A stretch of DNA of 64,000 bases from Candidula unifasciata (GCA_905116865.2 CAJHNH020008565.1:62001-126000); one strand, 5' to 3'; numbered from the stretch's first letter, positions 1 to 12,234 are shown. Made by a program: numbers and translations. Notes: a model not told the origin generated them from the letters alone.

Positions 1-619
1 TGGACAGCTTGTAGTAGTCTAGGAGTTCGGGGCGGTGACGATGGATGAGAGCACAGAAAGCTAAACCATCCTTCCAGCTGAAATTTGTGTATGTCGGGGT
101 AACATATACAAAGATTAATCATATGACAGTTAGATATTCACTGTGTCACCAGTGTCTGGTGTATTCAAGCAATGGGAACTGCTGACAGTATTTCAAAAAA
201 ACTCAATCTCCAACAGCCTTCTGTAAGAGCTGGTGAGAGCAATGCCACACCTTATAGTGCTGAAACTGAGATCTTATTGTGTTCCAGAGTTAGGCCAACA
301 GTCAAAGATGACCATGTCTTTCCACAGTTTTTCTGCCAATCATTGCTTGCACTACTGCATCTATTGTCACAGATCTTCACAATTATTAAGTTAACAATCA
401 CTTACAACATTCTGACTTAACAATGGAAAAGAATGAAGAACAGTGAACATCATAGTAAACAGAGAGATATAAGTAGAGTAACAGGTTCTCCTATCCTGGA
501 CACGTAAAAAACAGATAATGGTAAAAGAAAAAGAAAAAGGTGGGGTGGGGGGAAAGAGAATAGGAGTGGGTAAAACATCTTCAATAAGATGCTAAAATTA
601 CTGAATTACAGAGACAATC

Positions 620-1030
620 AATGCATATGAGAATTGTAAAATGTTATGTATACTTGACCCTGCTGTATGGTGCATAAACTTTAAACGTGAACAAGAAACT
701 AGAAAACTGAACTGAGTATCTAGAAATGTGGATATACAGAAGAATAGGCTGTATTTCATGGAAACAAAATCAATAAAAAAAACAGAGACTCTGGAAAGAC
801 TACAAATAAAAACATAATTGCTGAAATTTTTAAAAAGTGACAACTGGAATATTTTAGTCACATTAAAAGACATAACACCATACTGGGGGGAAAGATCGAA
901 GACAAGATAGCAAGAGGAAACAACAAAACAAGTGGGAGGACAACATCAGGAGATGGACAAACAGCAGATGAGAAAGTGTAGAACCAAGAGGGTGATGGAG
1001 ATAAAAGACAACTGAAATTCAAACTTCTAA
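620..1030 (+). mobile_element. LINE reverse-transcriptase C-terminal remnant
   Basis: Reading the plus strand with several frame changes gives the typical tail of an RTE-like endonuclease/reverse-transcriptase LINE: LLYGA, then LEMWIYRRIGCISWK, then an F-G-H-I-like block, then KWEDNIRRWT. The same order (YGxExW, EMWxYRRIxxIxW, GHxxR, RGRPRxxWxDxI) recurs in the fragments at 28711-29660 and 50900-51610. Several in-frame stops and frameshifts show it is dead. It lies in alpha-actinin intron 4, antisense to the gene. Confidence 0.7.
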
Positions 1031-1214
1031 AGAAATAACATTCCCAGTTGACATCTGTTACATTACAATATATCTTGGTTTGACAACAAACTGAATAATT
1101 GTTTGCAGAATATTTGTTATACAGGGGCCAAAGAATAATAACCATTTTGAAGCATTTGTGAAAAAGGTGTGAGATCATTCAATCTCAGACAATCCAACAC
1201 AGGTGATGTGTACA

Positions 1215-1505
1215 CAGTGAGAGGAGAGACTGGGGGAGAGAGAGAAGGGATGAAAGACAGTAGCAGAGGATATAGGAGAATATATAGTACGAAAGAAGGA
1301 GATGGAGAAGAGAGGAGAGGGAGACAGGGGAGAAGACAAGTACAAGAGGGAGGTAGGAGAGAAAGAGAAGGGTGGCAGAGACAGCAGGAGAGAGAGGGGG
1401 AGAATGAGAAGAAAAATATCAGGCAATCCAGCAAGAAAGCAGAAAGGGGAAGGGGGTGGAGAATAGAGACACAATGGGGGGGGGGGGGAGGGGGGGGGGA
1501 AGAAT
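1215..1505 (+). repeat. GA-rich purine tract ending in G runs
   Basis: About 290 bases are almost all G and A on the plus strand (GAGAGAGG, GGAGAAG and similar), ending in two runs of consecutive G separated by one A near 1478-1499. This is low-complexity polypurine. The 121-residue open frame across it, rich in R, E and G, is a composition artefact. Confidence 0.85.
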
Positions 1506-3417
1506 GCTGGTGGGCTGCAAGGGGCAAATGGTAAATTTCCTGCTGATGTTTACAGTCCATCAAATAGTTTGTGGAGGTAACACTGATTACATGGTGCAGT
1601 GATTGTAAACATATGATCACTGTTTACCTTAACAAGGGAGGCAGTTGGCTAGGCTAGGCTGGGTGCAGCTATTACTGCTGGAGATATATAATGGCCATTC
1701 TCCTGGCACAGGTATTACACTTATCCTTCTCTCAACATGGCTTCCTTACCAAGCAGGTTTTCCACATCATTTCCGTTACTGCTAGTCCCCTAACCTTGAG
1801 TTCAGTGGAGAATAAGCCCTTGAGAGACCATGATCAAGTGCCATCTCCTCAGTGAAGGTCAGATGTACAAAATCTCTACTACTTTCTACACCGTGTCTTC
1901 AGTGCTCTCATATATGCTTCTGGTTGATCCCTGAATGTTGCCCACCTACATATAACATTCTCTGTACCTTGCTCACTTGTTATTCACTCATCTCTAAAAT
2001 CACTCTCGATCAAGAGATGGCTCCTTTTGTCTGAAACATTTTAACTCTATGATCGTGATCTTCAGTAAGGTGGTGGTGGGAGGTATGGAGAGAATGTATA
2101 AGGATCTTTTGTGTATCCGTGTGCTTTTTTTTAATGCATTTTATAAGCTGGTCTTTATTTCTAAAAAAAAAAAAATGTTTAATGCTGTAATTCAATCTTT
2201 TGCGTGGTCTGAGTTCATTCTATTTCTCCAGTGTAGTTCTCTGTGGTAGGGTATTTTCACCAGATAGCCAAACCAATTCATCTGTTGCTCTTGAAAGCTG
2301 TATGCCTGATTTCAGTCCTAATCTTGCCTTATTCAATAATCTTCTGTTCTAATCTGTCAAAGACAGCATTGTTTTCTTTTTATCTGTGATATCCATTATT
2401 TGTATCAGTACAACTGCATTTCATAAGCTGAAATGTGGGCAACATAGCTTGCTCTTAATCTGTGTTTCTCCCCACACAATACCAAAGTTTACAGATGGCG
2501 GAAAACACATACTGTCTTGCTCCTAAACTCATTATTTCAACTCTTAGCAGTCAAAAGTTACTTATGCATCTACTTTCCTTTCCTCTGCACCTGTTTATCT
2601 GGCAGACATGTAATATAACTGACAACAAACAGGGGACATCACACCAGCTGCAAGTCTTCAGGTATTTACCCCACATGCCTATCTGGCATGTCAGGGTGCA
2701 TATCCCCACCACTCAACTTCCAACAACCATGTCTGTATACAACAAATTCTGACACATGCTCTACATAAACAGTTTAGAAATGTCTAAGTCTATAAGGGAA
2801 AGATCTGCTCTGCCACCCTAGAGCTGTAGCAATAAGCAATAAACTTTATATTGTGCTATATGTCAGAGATGACTGAGCACCCATTTGTTTGTCTAGAGTG
2901 CAGTGCAGTATATTTTAAGTAAGAGTGTACATATATATATTATTTTCTACAGGTTGTTATTTCTGGCCACCCTACCCCATATGTCATAGCTTTGAATACA
3001 CAAAGACACCCTCCTCCCTCCCCCGCGCAGTCTGCTATAGGACTATCTTTACCCTTTCTGTTACAGGCAGACTTTATTCACTGACTTAGTTTAAACACGT
3101 CAATGCACACAGATATCCCCATAAATTATCAGTCTCTGCCCATTAAAAGAGCAGCAGAAAAAGATCTAAATGTGTCCCTATCAGAATCAAAATTGCTCAA
3201 GATATTTTTAGTATGTTCGTTGATGTTTTAAATGTGAACATTTTATCTGGCTAAAGTAACTTCATCTGAAACAAATGTCAGCTTCCAGAAGTGAACCTGA
3301 TTTGTGTACTTGTTTTCAGATCAGGCTGTAACTATTTTGTTGTCCAAATTTATAATTAACAGCCACATTGTAATGAAGAGGATTTGTAGATTATGAGAAT
3401 GGAGACAAAAGAAATAC

Positions 3418-3505
3418 CTGAGGTGGAAATTCTGTACATTCACATTTTTGTAAGGGGCCGTCTTCCTTTGACACCACAACAGCAAACCTTCCTTTGCGGT
3501 CAGCT
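3418..3505 (-). CDS. ACTN: alpha-actinin coding exon 4 (start of CH2)
   Basis: This 88-base exon completes a split glutamate codon from exon 3 and reads [20 protein letters not shown], then NVNVQNFHL, ending with AG, the first two bases of the next codon. It is the end of the CH1-CH2 linker and the first helices of CH2, the half of the actin-binding domain that tunes affinity for F-actin at Z-discs, dense bodies and adhesions. The acceptor is TGCACAG and the donor is [14 protein letters not shown] is the protostome-like version; vertebrates have VNIQNFHI. The open frame runs on past the donor as YFFCLHSH, which is intron. Confidence 0.96.
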
Positions 3506-3589
3506 CTGTGCAAGACAATGATACAATTATTTTATAAGAGACAAGAAAACAATGTGCTTAACAGACTCATTTAAGCTGTGGCAATATAA

Positions 3590-4253
3590 TGACTGATTGC
3601 ATGCTGAATGAATGCATGCTGACTGGCTACATGGTGGCTGACTGGACACATATTGACTGGCTAAATACTGACTGATAGCATGCTGACTGGCTACATGGTG
3701 GCTGACTGGACACATATTGACTGGCTAAATACTGACTGATAGCATGCTGACTGGCTACATGGTGGCTGACTGGACACATATTGACTGGCTAAATACTGAC
3801 TGATAGCATGCTGACTGGCTACATGGTGGCTGACTGGACACATATTGACTGGCTAAATACTGACTGATAGCATGCTGACTGGCTACATGGTGGCTGACTG
3901 GACACATATTGACTGGCTAAATACTGACTGATAGCATGCTGACTGGCTACATGGTGGCTGACTGGACACATATTGACTGGCTAAATACTGACTGATAGCA
4001 TGCTGACTGGCTACATGGTGGCTGACTGGACACATATTGACTGGCTAAATACTGACTGATAGCATGCTGACTGGCTACATAGTGGCTGACTGGACACATA
4101 TTGACTGGCTAAATACTGACTGATAGCATGCTGACTGGCTACATGGTGGCTGACTGGACACATATTGACTGGCTAAATACTGACTGATAGCATGCTGACT
4201 GGCTACATGGTGGCTGACTGGACACATATTGACTGGCTAAATACTGACTGATA
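3590..4253 (+). repeat. 64-bp minisatellite, about ten units
   Basis: Near-identical 64-base units start with GCATGCTGACTGGCTACA at 3678, 3742, 3806, 3870, 3934, 3998, 4062, 4126 and 4190, and the tenth start is at 4254. Each unit is built from variants of a CTGACTGGCTACAT core, including GGACACATATTGACTGGCTA. Units differ by single bases only (for example ACATAGTGG for ACATGGTGG near 4077), which points to recent homogenisation. The serine/glutamine-rich frames on the minus strand are products of the repeat. Confidence 0.95.
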
Positions 4254-4745
4254 GCATGCTGACTGGCTACATAGTGATTGACTGGCTACATACTGACTGA
4301 TTGCATGCTGACTGGCTACATGGTGAGAGCATGCTGAATGAATGCATACTGACTGGCTACATAGTGACTGCATGCTGAATGAATGCATACTGACTGGCTA
4401 CACAGTGATTGCATGCTGAATGAATGCATGCTGACTGGCTACATAGTGACTGCATGCTGAATGAATGCATACTGACTGGCTACATAGTGACTGCATGCTG
4501 AATGAATGCATACTGACTGGCTACACAGTGACTGCATGCTGAATGAATGCATACTGACTGGCTACATAGTGACTGCATGCTGAATGAAAGCATACTGACT
4601 GGCTACATAGTGACTGCATGCTGAATGAATGCATACTGACTGGCTACACAGTGACTGCATGCTGAATGAATGCATACTGGCTGGCTACATAGTGGCTGAC
4701 TGGCTACATAGTGACTGCATGCTGAATGAATGCATACTGACTGGC
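4254..4745 (+). repeat. 41-bp minisatellite derived from the same core
   Basis: After the 64-bp array the period changes to about 41 bases: ACTGCATGCTGAATGAATGC followed by ATACTGACTGGCTACATAGTG, repeated roughly ten times with CACAGTG/CATAGTG variants. It shares the CTGACTGGCTACAT core with its neighbours, so the three arrays are one evolving locus. Confidence 0.9.
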
Positions 4746-5175
4746 TATACAGTGGCTGAATGGCTACACAGTGGCTGACTGGCTACATAGTGGCTGACTG
4801 GCTACACAGTGGCTGACTGGCTACACAGTGGCTGACTGGCTACACAGTGGCTGACTGGCTACACAGTGGCTGACTGGCTACATAGTGGCTGACTGGCTAC
4901 ATAGTGGCTGACTGGCTACATAGTGGCTGACTGGCTACACAGTGGCTGACTGGCTACATAGTGGCTGACTGGCTACATAGTGGCTGACTGGCTATATAGT
5001 GGCTGACTGGCTACACAGTGACTGCATGCTGAATGAATGCATACTGACTGGCTATACAGTGGCTGTATGCTGAATGAATGCATACTGACTGGCTACATAG
5101 TGTCTGGCTGCATTCTGAATGAATGCATACTGACTGGCTACATACTCACTGCTAACCTGCTGACTGATTACATAC
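4746..5175 (+). repeat. 19-bp minisatellite and mixed tail
   Basis: From about 4746 the unit shrinks to 19 bases (GCTGACTGGCTACATAGTG, with CACAGTG variants), repeated over a dozen times to about 5010. A mixed section then returns to the longer GAATGAATGCATACTGACTG unit until about 5175. The short unit is the common core of all three arrays. Confidence 0.9.
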
Positions 5176-5214
5176 TGATAAATAACAGGAGACAGAGACC
5201 TGTTTCCCCAAGCT

Positions 5215-5465
5215 TCTTCTTCTTCTTCTTCCTGTTCACTGGCTGTAAACTACACACGAAAGTTCTGCTTGTTTGCCCACTTCTGGACTTTTATTCCACA
5301 ACTTTATTTTTGTATGCACATCAATTTTACAGATCTGGCCTATTTGTATGCAGACTGTTGGTTCCTTGCCTCTTAGGCTGATGCACTCTGACTTCAAAGT
5401 AACGCCCCTACTTAGTTGGCTTTTATGAAATGCCTATCGGGGTGGGGGAGCAGTAGGTCCATCCC
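5215..5465 (-). mobile_element. GAA-tailed interspersed repeat (family R1), copy 1
   Basis: On the minus strand this is a roughly 250-base element. Its tail, read on the plus strand, is a TTC run at 5215-5230, followed by the conserved TTCACTGGCTGTAAACT block, CCACTTCTGGACT, GCAGACTGTTGGTTCCTTGC and ATGCACTCTGACT. Similar segments in the same order occur near 17283, 18035, 23264, 47160, 51716, 55900 and 61108. No protein is encoded and no convincing A/B boxes are visible, so I call it an unclassified short retroelement. It lies in alpha-actinin intron 3 in the gene's sense orientation. Confidence 0.8.
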
Positions 5466-5667
5466 CACTTCCCCAAAATCAGGCCCTGTAACCCAAATGG
5501 GAGAGGGGGTGTCCCCTCAATCAAATGCTGACCAAATTTCATTGGTTTCTGGCTGTGTGACCCTACCCTGCCTTGTAACACTCATGGCTTTCACTGTGAA
5601 GGGATTAAGTAGAATATTCATTACTCTGTGACACTGTCAAAGAAAGATTACTTAACAATGTTGTTAC

Positions 5668-5754
5668 CTTCAACTGTGATGTCCTGGATGGCAAATCGGA
5701 GAATAATTGTCCAGATCATACCCAGAGTCATCTTCACGTTGCCATCCACAATTT
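5668..5754 (-). CDS. ACTN: alpha-actinin coding exon 3 (end of CH1)
   Basis: This 87-base exon completes the glutamate codon split by intron 2 and reads [20 protein letters not shown], then FAIQDITVE, ending one base into the next glutamate codon. It is the last helical part of CH1, with the actinin/spectrin-type [11 protein letters not shown] helix that packs the domain core and contributes to the actin-binding surface. The acceptor is TTTCAG and the donor GTAACA. The phase matches both neighbours, and the spliced reading GAE|EIVDG and TVE|ELTAKEG is uninterrupted. Confidence 0.97.
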
Positions 5755-5935
5755 CTGAAATAAACAGAGAACAGATGTTTACTGCAAGCTACACACAATC
5801 TATTATCTGACATGATAAAAGATGACTAAGACAAGGTAGACTGGAATTTACTTGGGGGGTGTTGCAATTTCATCAACTGGCAGCATCAATTTGCATGTAT
5901 TTAGATTCAACTACATTTTGTTGTTGCTATACTAT

Positions 5936-6170
5936 TCTTCTTCTTCTTCTGCCCTTGACTGTCCAAAGGAGTAGCAGACCTTAATCAATCTGTGCCCAAG
6001 TTGTTCTACACTTTGCTATTTGCTATGATGTGCAGCTTAGCACATGTCATCCACACCTTTGTTCACCTCATTCTGTAATTTCTCTCGCCATAGGTTTTTG
6101 TGTGTGGTACTATTAAACAGTAATCTCAGGATAAGAACTTCATTTCATGTCAAGTTATTTATTTCAAAGA
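5936..6170 (-). mobile_element. LINE 3' end with GAA tail
   Basis: Read on the minus strand, the segment gives a degenerate WREKLQNEV...GVDDMC...SATPLDSQGQKKKK ending, then a short GAA run (TTC on the plus strand, 5936-5950). This resembles the conserved C-terminal tail of RTE-like LINEs, where a W-x-x-x-V...A-x-D-R...W...L..L pattern precedes the stop and a simple-repeat tail. It contains stops, so it is a dead 5'-truncated copy. The family call is an inference from pattern only. Confidence 0.5.
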
Positions 6171-7749
6171 CTGATCAGAAATATGTTTAACATGCCATCG
6201 GACCATAGTCTTAGCTTTGCGACTAGGTAAAAAATTACTCTGAAGAAATTAGTCAAGTGTTTTTCCCTTGCTATGCACAATGTTTTACACAGTAAAGAAA
6301 TTATGAAACTGTTGAAAAGTGACTACCTCATTTATCACTTTTTTCTTTTCAATATTCCAATATCACATTTTATATTTTAGTATCATTCATAGTGTCAATC
6401 CAATAGAAAAAGATAAGGAACTTTCTTTTAAACTAGTTTTCTGGGGTATGCATAGCTATTACAGTGAAGCTTTGTTAAAATGAGATCCAAGGGACCAAAA
6501 ATCGAGTTTATGTTAAAATAATCTATGGTAACCAGGGACTAATAATTACTAATACATCCGTGCTTGAATGAACATTTTGTTTATGATAACTGTGAGTGTT
6601 CTTCTTAAGCGATTCATGTTAATGAATGTGACGAGCTTGTCTGGACTACTGTTTCTTACCTATTAATTATTGCTTAATAACAGCAATATTTTAAATTTCT
6701 TAATTTAAAAAAAGTGAAATGGGGTTAATGAAAATTTGGATTACCAAATTAGAGTTACTTCCCCCTTTTAGCTACTTTCTGCTACTCTTTTGATCACATA
6801 ATGTGTGGTGGCAAGATGCATAATTCTATCAGCCAACTCGACTCAGTATGTCTCAGATGGTGCTTAGATCTGTAGTCAGTGTGTGTTAGATCCCTACCAG
6901 GGATGAGTAAATAAATGTTTATTTTAATTTATCTGTTGTTGCTAATTTCTCTGAATTCCTAATATGTGCTGGACTTTAGAAAAGACATGCGGACTCCACT
7001 TGTGGAAGCTGCCATTTTGAGCTAATTTTGTCTCATACACAAATACTAATGGCGTTTGTGCTCTTGTATCTCAATTTATGTAAATATTTTATATATTTGC
7101 TATCTGACAATATGTTTCTTTGATATTAAAAGAGTGAATTTGTTATTTCATTATTATTATTCTATTTAATAATTGACATTTTATGTCACATGTGGAATTT
7201 TTGGACAGTCTGATATCCAGCATGTGCATGTATTTTAGTTTTCTCTGAACATAAAATTAAAATATCTGCTTGCTTTTAAGAGCACAACCACCGAAATCAA
7301 ATCATCAGTGTGACTTACATGAAACAAAACAGTTTCAAACATGAAAAGCCTGCTATTCTATTGAAGACAAGAACATCAAGGACAACAGTCAGCAATAATT
7401 ATGCAACATTTTCTACATAATTCCTTTACCTTTGAGATAATGTTTGTAACAACCTAATATTTATGCGACAAACAAACAACTGTGTAGTTATTCCTGATAG
7501 TGGTACCTATCCACTGCCAAAATAATACAATTACAGACTAGGCAGTGTGAAATCAACCAAAGGTATTCTCTCAAACAACATAATCTGCTAAACATGTGAC
7601 TCAGGAAACACATGGCTCAGTTCTAATTATCAAATTGCCACCAGTAAGATTAATATGATCAGAGGACAAGCACACTTTAATTTCCAACTAGACACCAGAT
7701 TTATTAGGTATGTGTCTTTTCCTTCTATTGGAAGGAATTGTTTGGTTCA

Positions 7750-7808
7750 GTTATTCCCCCCCCCCTCCCCCACTACTGAAAGGTTATCTCGGGGGGGGGG
7801 GGGGGGGC
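7750..7808. repeat. Facing poly-C and poly-G tracts
   Basis: A C run (with one T) at about 7755-7771 is followed 20 bases later by a G run of about 18 at 7791-7808. The two can pair into a GC hairpin, or each can form G-quadruplex/i-motif structure. Confidence 0.85.
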
Positions 7809-8394
7809 GGTGCGTGTGATTTCAAGTAGTTTTGTACCTTTCAGCTGAGGCATTTAACTTGTCTGTAGCATTTGTTTTCTGAGTTAGGCTAGGGCATTCC
7901 TGAGACCCAGTATAGTGGACCTATCAAGAAGTGTCTTAACAATCTTATCTAGAGTATCTACATGAATTCTGTTGAAACTTCAAGGCAAGGCAGTAGTAAC
8001 ATTTGGTTCCAGGATCATCCAATCAATTATCATGTTCTCCTGTATAGTCTCGACAAACACTAAATTATCTGAGTAAATGCTATGGATGGCTCCAGCCAAT
8101 GCAACACTTTTATATACGAATGGCAGGTGTTAATCATGAGTAACTGCAGTACAGGCACTGCAACCACATGGCTAATCCCACATACTGAACGGGACCAATA
8201 TGAAGTTGTGGCTCTTGGTCTTTGTCACAGCACCATATTTCTGTGATACAGTAGAAGCGGTCCAACATTTCTTACATTAAACATGTTTTTTATCGATAAA
8301 TCTCTAGCACAGGTGTCTACTCCGAGACCACTGATTTCAGTTGTAGCTGTTCATCCACTTCTAGGGTTTGGTCATACTTCAGAACTCAAGATTG

Positions 8395-8540
8395 TGTGCA
8401 CTACTACGCCCCCCCCCATCCCACCCCACCCCTCCACAAGATACGGCTTCCGGAACCCACATGGTGAAACTTTTATTAGAGAGCATGCTGAACCTATAAT
8501 AAGGTAGTCTTACCCATACTCCCCCCCCCCCTTCCCCACC
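8395..8540 (+). repeat. Two C-rich low-complexity tracts
   Basis: Two C-dominated segments, 8409-8440 (C runs with A/T breaks) and 8520-8541 (C runs), are separated by unique DNA. The overlapping proline- or glycine-rich frames are artefacts of these tracts. Confidence 0.8.
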
Positions 8541-8574
8541 CAATTCAAAATAGGGAGTCTCAGCTGTGAAGTGG

Positions 8575-8690
8575 TAAAGAGGTTTGAATATCACTGATCG
8601 GGATTTGAACCCATTTCATTCAATCCACAACTGCAGGTGTTCTGGGAGACACGCAGATCACCGCTAGCGCGTAATGGTGTGTGAATATTT
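8575..8690 (-). mobile_element. Possible tRNA-derived SINE head
   Basis: On the minus strand the segment contains GGTTCAAATCC, an exact match to the RNA polymerase III B-box consensus GGTTCRANNCC, near 8602-8614. About 55 bases upstream is a weak A-box-like TAGCGGTGATCTGCG. This fits a tRNA-like SINE head. I found no second copy in the window and no target duplication, so the call is tentative. Confidence 0.35.
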
Positions 8691-9490
8691 CTGCACCACT
8701 CGGCGACCAGCAGCCCAACTCTGAGGATAGAGGCTGGAGCCATTTGGGATAAAACCTGAGGAAATAAAGCCGATTATCTCGGCTATAAACACTTTCCACC
8801 CACTCAGAATCATAAACGAGTACTAGACAAGCTGATTAATTTATGATACAAACGCACAACCCCAAAAATGATTGGACATGCTTCCAAATTGTATTAGAAG
8901 AATGAAAGAAGGCAGGTCAAGATCGGATAACAGAAATGCCACATAAAAAGACTTCCATAAATAACCTTTGGGTTGCAGACTTGCAGGAGCCGACAGCTGA
9001 GACTGATCAATAGGCGAGGGATTTAGGATTAGGCCTGCAGGCAAAGTAGCTTCCAGGCTGAACAACATCACAGAGAAGAGCTTCATGTACACAGTATGGC
9101 TGTCATAAACTGGCATCATTCTGACTGACTATCAATAGGTAACGTCTCTTGCCATTGGTTAGTTCTGGAAAGTACCAGTCCGACATCTGGGTGTATTATC
9201 TGACAGACTAAGATATTCAACGGCCCACGAATGAAGGTCCAAGATGGCCATTGTCACAGACAGCCAGTCAGCGGTTCTCCTGTACGAGACCTTCAACAGC
9301 AGCAATCGACTCTAGGGTCACACTGCTGGAGGTGTCTGACCTGGTCGTCAACAGTCTGTTTTTCAGCAGTCAAGCCATTCTGAAACGTCCTACTCCACAC
9401 ATACACTTTCCGGACTGATGGGCAATATTATATCATCTTCATTCGCCGATACATTCATATAGGTTTAGACCCCTAAACTGATTTAACGGA

Positions 9491-9557
9491 AAAAGGGGGG
9501 GGGGGTTATAGAACACTGCCCTCACTGGCGCATGTCTAAGGGGGGGGGGGGGGGGGG
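9491..9557 (+). repeat. Two poly-G runs 30 bases apart
   Basis: Runs of about 11 G (9496-9506) and 17 G (9541-9557) flank a short unique stretch. They are simple repeats with G-quadruplex potential. Confidence 0.85.
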
Positions 9558-12234
9558 CAGCCATATTTAAATTGTCATTATGACGTTCACCGTGTTGGTC
9601 TCCTCCATGATGTCACGCGCTTAACACTCTTGATGTCCTAAAAACAATAGTGACAGGTTAAAAGGGAGTGCAAGATTGTCGTAGCTTCTATCAAACTTTT
9701 ACGGTTTTCATTTGAATCCCCCACGTATTACTGAATAACTTGACAGGTCCGCGACGATACCGCCTAAATTGGATGAGAAGAAGGGACACGTTACCATACG
9801 CCAGATTTGCAGAAGTTTACGAAAACAATGACACTGGCGATAGCGTTAAAACTGCCGATAATAGGAATGACATGACAATATGCAAGACAACCAGGCAAGC
9901 CGCCTCCATGGCATGGCTCTAAATCTGCCAGTTAACAAACAACCACTATACAGTTCCACAGACACCATACAGTCACACATGACAGCTCGATAGCCATTAG
10001 CGTGGGAACAGCTAAGGGCACACAATTTTCGTCCTCCCGGAGAAGTTCTAAGCAAAAGATGATCACCAGGTAAGAGTTAAGAACCGTTACCATAATGTCC
10101 GGGGTATGCTCATAAAACGATACAATCCTGTCTTCAACAGTGAGCGCACAGTTCCAGTATAAACTGAGAAGCCTTCCAGTCTCCCAGAAAGCACACAGCC
10201 ATAACTTAATTAATACAGAACAGAACCGACAAGTTCTAAGAACGAAAACAGGGAAATGTCCAACTGCCACTGATGCCACTGTCAAAACCAAACATCTGCG
10301 GAACTACCAGAAGATGTAATGATTCAACTTATTTAAGCGCATCTAATCTCTCCAGCGAGAAGATAAAGACTGCTACAAACCGAGAACCCAAAGATGAAGG
10401 TAACAGGTGGACATAATTTTTCAGGAAACAATATTCAAACCTCGGTTGCCATTCAACAAAGTGGTTAGTAGCCCCCGCAATTCACCGTCCTTTCATGGCC
10501 TCGTTCAAGCAATCGGGCAGGTCTGCTGTCCTTTGACTGAGCTTGCTGGCTTTTACCCTCCATAAGAGTTTTCGCTTGATAATAATCTTTCAACTTATGT
10601 TTAACCTGTTTTTTATGATATAATCTTCCAACTTATGTTTAGCCTGTTTTCTACCAAGCATTAATGTTTACCACTGCGTCAGTGATATTTTGTGTAGGTT
10701 TTTTAAATGTGGAAACTGCAGAATGTGGGTTTATAAGAAGAATGATGAGAAAGAACATCGTAGGGAGGTAGCAAGAGTCGTGAAGACATCTTGACATAAA
10801 ATAAGTCCCAATGAGAAATGGCTGCCTGTATCAGTAAAGCCGCATTCTCTGGATGATAAAAGGGAAAGGCTGAGCGCAAAGACAGGGGAGACACGAGACA
10901 AGATGTTACTCACACAGTCTGGCATCAAGGAGTACCTGAATCAGAATGAGACAGAAAGCTGTGGGGAAGACATGGCCAACGCTACGTATTTTAAGACGTT
11001 AATTCAAGTTTTCAAATGTTTCTTGTATCTTCGACTTGCCCGCCTAAACATAGCAGTTCCTTTAGCCCACGTCAGAGGTTGCTATAACCTAAACAGGATA
11101 TCATTTTGATAGTCTCCGTGTTCTCCGCGCCTTCTTTCTTGGATTCCCATTTCAGACGGATCACTACAAATTTAGCTTTTTCTGGTGGAAACATATCACA
11201 TACGCTGGTAGTTTGGTTTTGGTTGTGTCTCCCTGCATTCACTAATAGCAGTCTCCACGAACTAATTAAATAAACACCGCAGCAACCAGATGTTTGTGAC
11301 ATATGTACCAGTAAGAAAGCAACAGAGGGAAACGTTTATGTTGTACAACAGGTGGCACACATTCTGATGTTAAACCATTATGGAAAGGGAATTGTTTACA
11401 GGTGTTTAGAGACTTCCGATCAACTTCCTTGCTCCTTCCAAGTCGGAGTGCATTGCTTGCCTGAGAGGCAAAGTATAAAGCAAAGCTTAAGTATATAACG
11501 CATATTCTACGGAGCGAGGCACCAGAAAATAAAGTAAGGAATAGAAGAATCAGCAGTAGACGGGGGAAGGAGGGGGGCGGTGCAAGCAGGCCTAGACAGA
11601 TGATGCTGGATTGTCTAATGTCATCTTTAGAACTGATCCACAACACCAAGGAGATACATGAACGCACATACCACCTGGAATGACGATATTGTTATACACA
11701 CAAATAAAACGACATTATAATACTACTAGTATACAGTCAGTCCCTCACGCGTCACAATATCCCCTCCCGCCCTCGCCGCACAACTGCGCTGGGACGATGA
11801 ATACCAATGGCATGAGACGCTAGGGGCTGAACGTGTGGAGGTTATTTTCAACAACTACTAAATATGGTGTTGTTTTGGACAAATGTTTTACCACGCACCA
11901 GATAAATGGCGGTACTTCAAACGCACGCCAGCGTCTTCGCACCCCCAAAAACCGGTCCGCTGACCTACTTTCTTGAAAAACTGCCCCGAAAACGGATGGG
12001 TGAAGACAAACGAGCAACAGTGTTAAGTGATAAGGAAATACCAAGAGAAGCACTGAACACACACTGTATTCTGGTATGTTCGTTTTCGTACGCTTTGACA
12101 CAGAACACTTATAGGACAACTGTCTTCACCACTTTTGTGTCTGAGGTGGCCACCGGCGACCAATGCAGGCTGGGTCTCCGGACTGAGGATTTCCGGCAGC
12201 ATGGCTAGGGCAATTACCACGAACGGCGCTGGGT

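Larger units (their letters stand above)
1..3417 (-). other. alpha-actinin intron 4, partial
   Basis: This is the part of intron 4 inside the window, starting at the GTATTT donor just below 3418. The next expected coding block, the CH2 stretch that follows NVQNFHLS in alpha-actinins, was looked for on the minus strand and not found, so exon 5 lies beyond position 1. The contents I can name are a LINE tail near 620-1030 and a purine-rich tract near 1215-1505. Between 1506 and 3417 I see only AT-rich unique-looking DNA, with a short A run at 2163-2175 and a short AT run at 2931-2941. The open frames here are short and match nothing I recognise. Confidence 0.75.
3506..5667 (-). other. alpha-actinin intron 3
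   Basis: This 2.2-kb intron separates exons 3 and 4. About 1.6 kb of it (3590-5175) is minisatellite, followed by one copy of the GAA-tailed repeat family (5215-5465). The remaining 200 bases before exon 3 show nothing I recognise. Confidence 0.9.

Noticed and set aside
1117..1620. Proline/serine-rich minus-strand frame of 167 residues
   Set aside because: It is the complement of the GA-rich tract and poly-G run at 1215-1505; pure compositional bias.
3527..4388. SQ-rich minus-strand frames resembling a repetitive secreted protein
   Set aside because: They follow the 64- and 41-bp minisatellite exactly, lie in an intron of alpha-actinin and have no signal peptide or conserved start.
3600..5170. 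CRISPR-like array
   Set aside because: The units are contiguous tandem repeats without unique spacers, in an animal genome. The same applies to the arrays at 19495, 29900 and 44836.
6461..6560. A CAGTGAAGCTTTGTTAAAATG start resembling a pogo/Tigger-type terminus
   Set aside because: No matching inverted end was found within a plausible distance, so it is not supported as an element.
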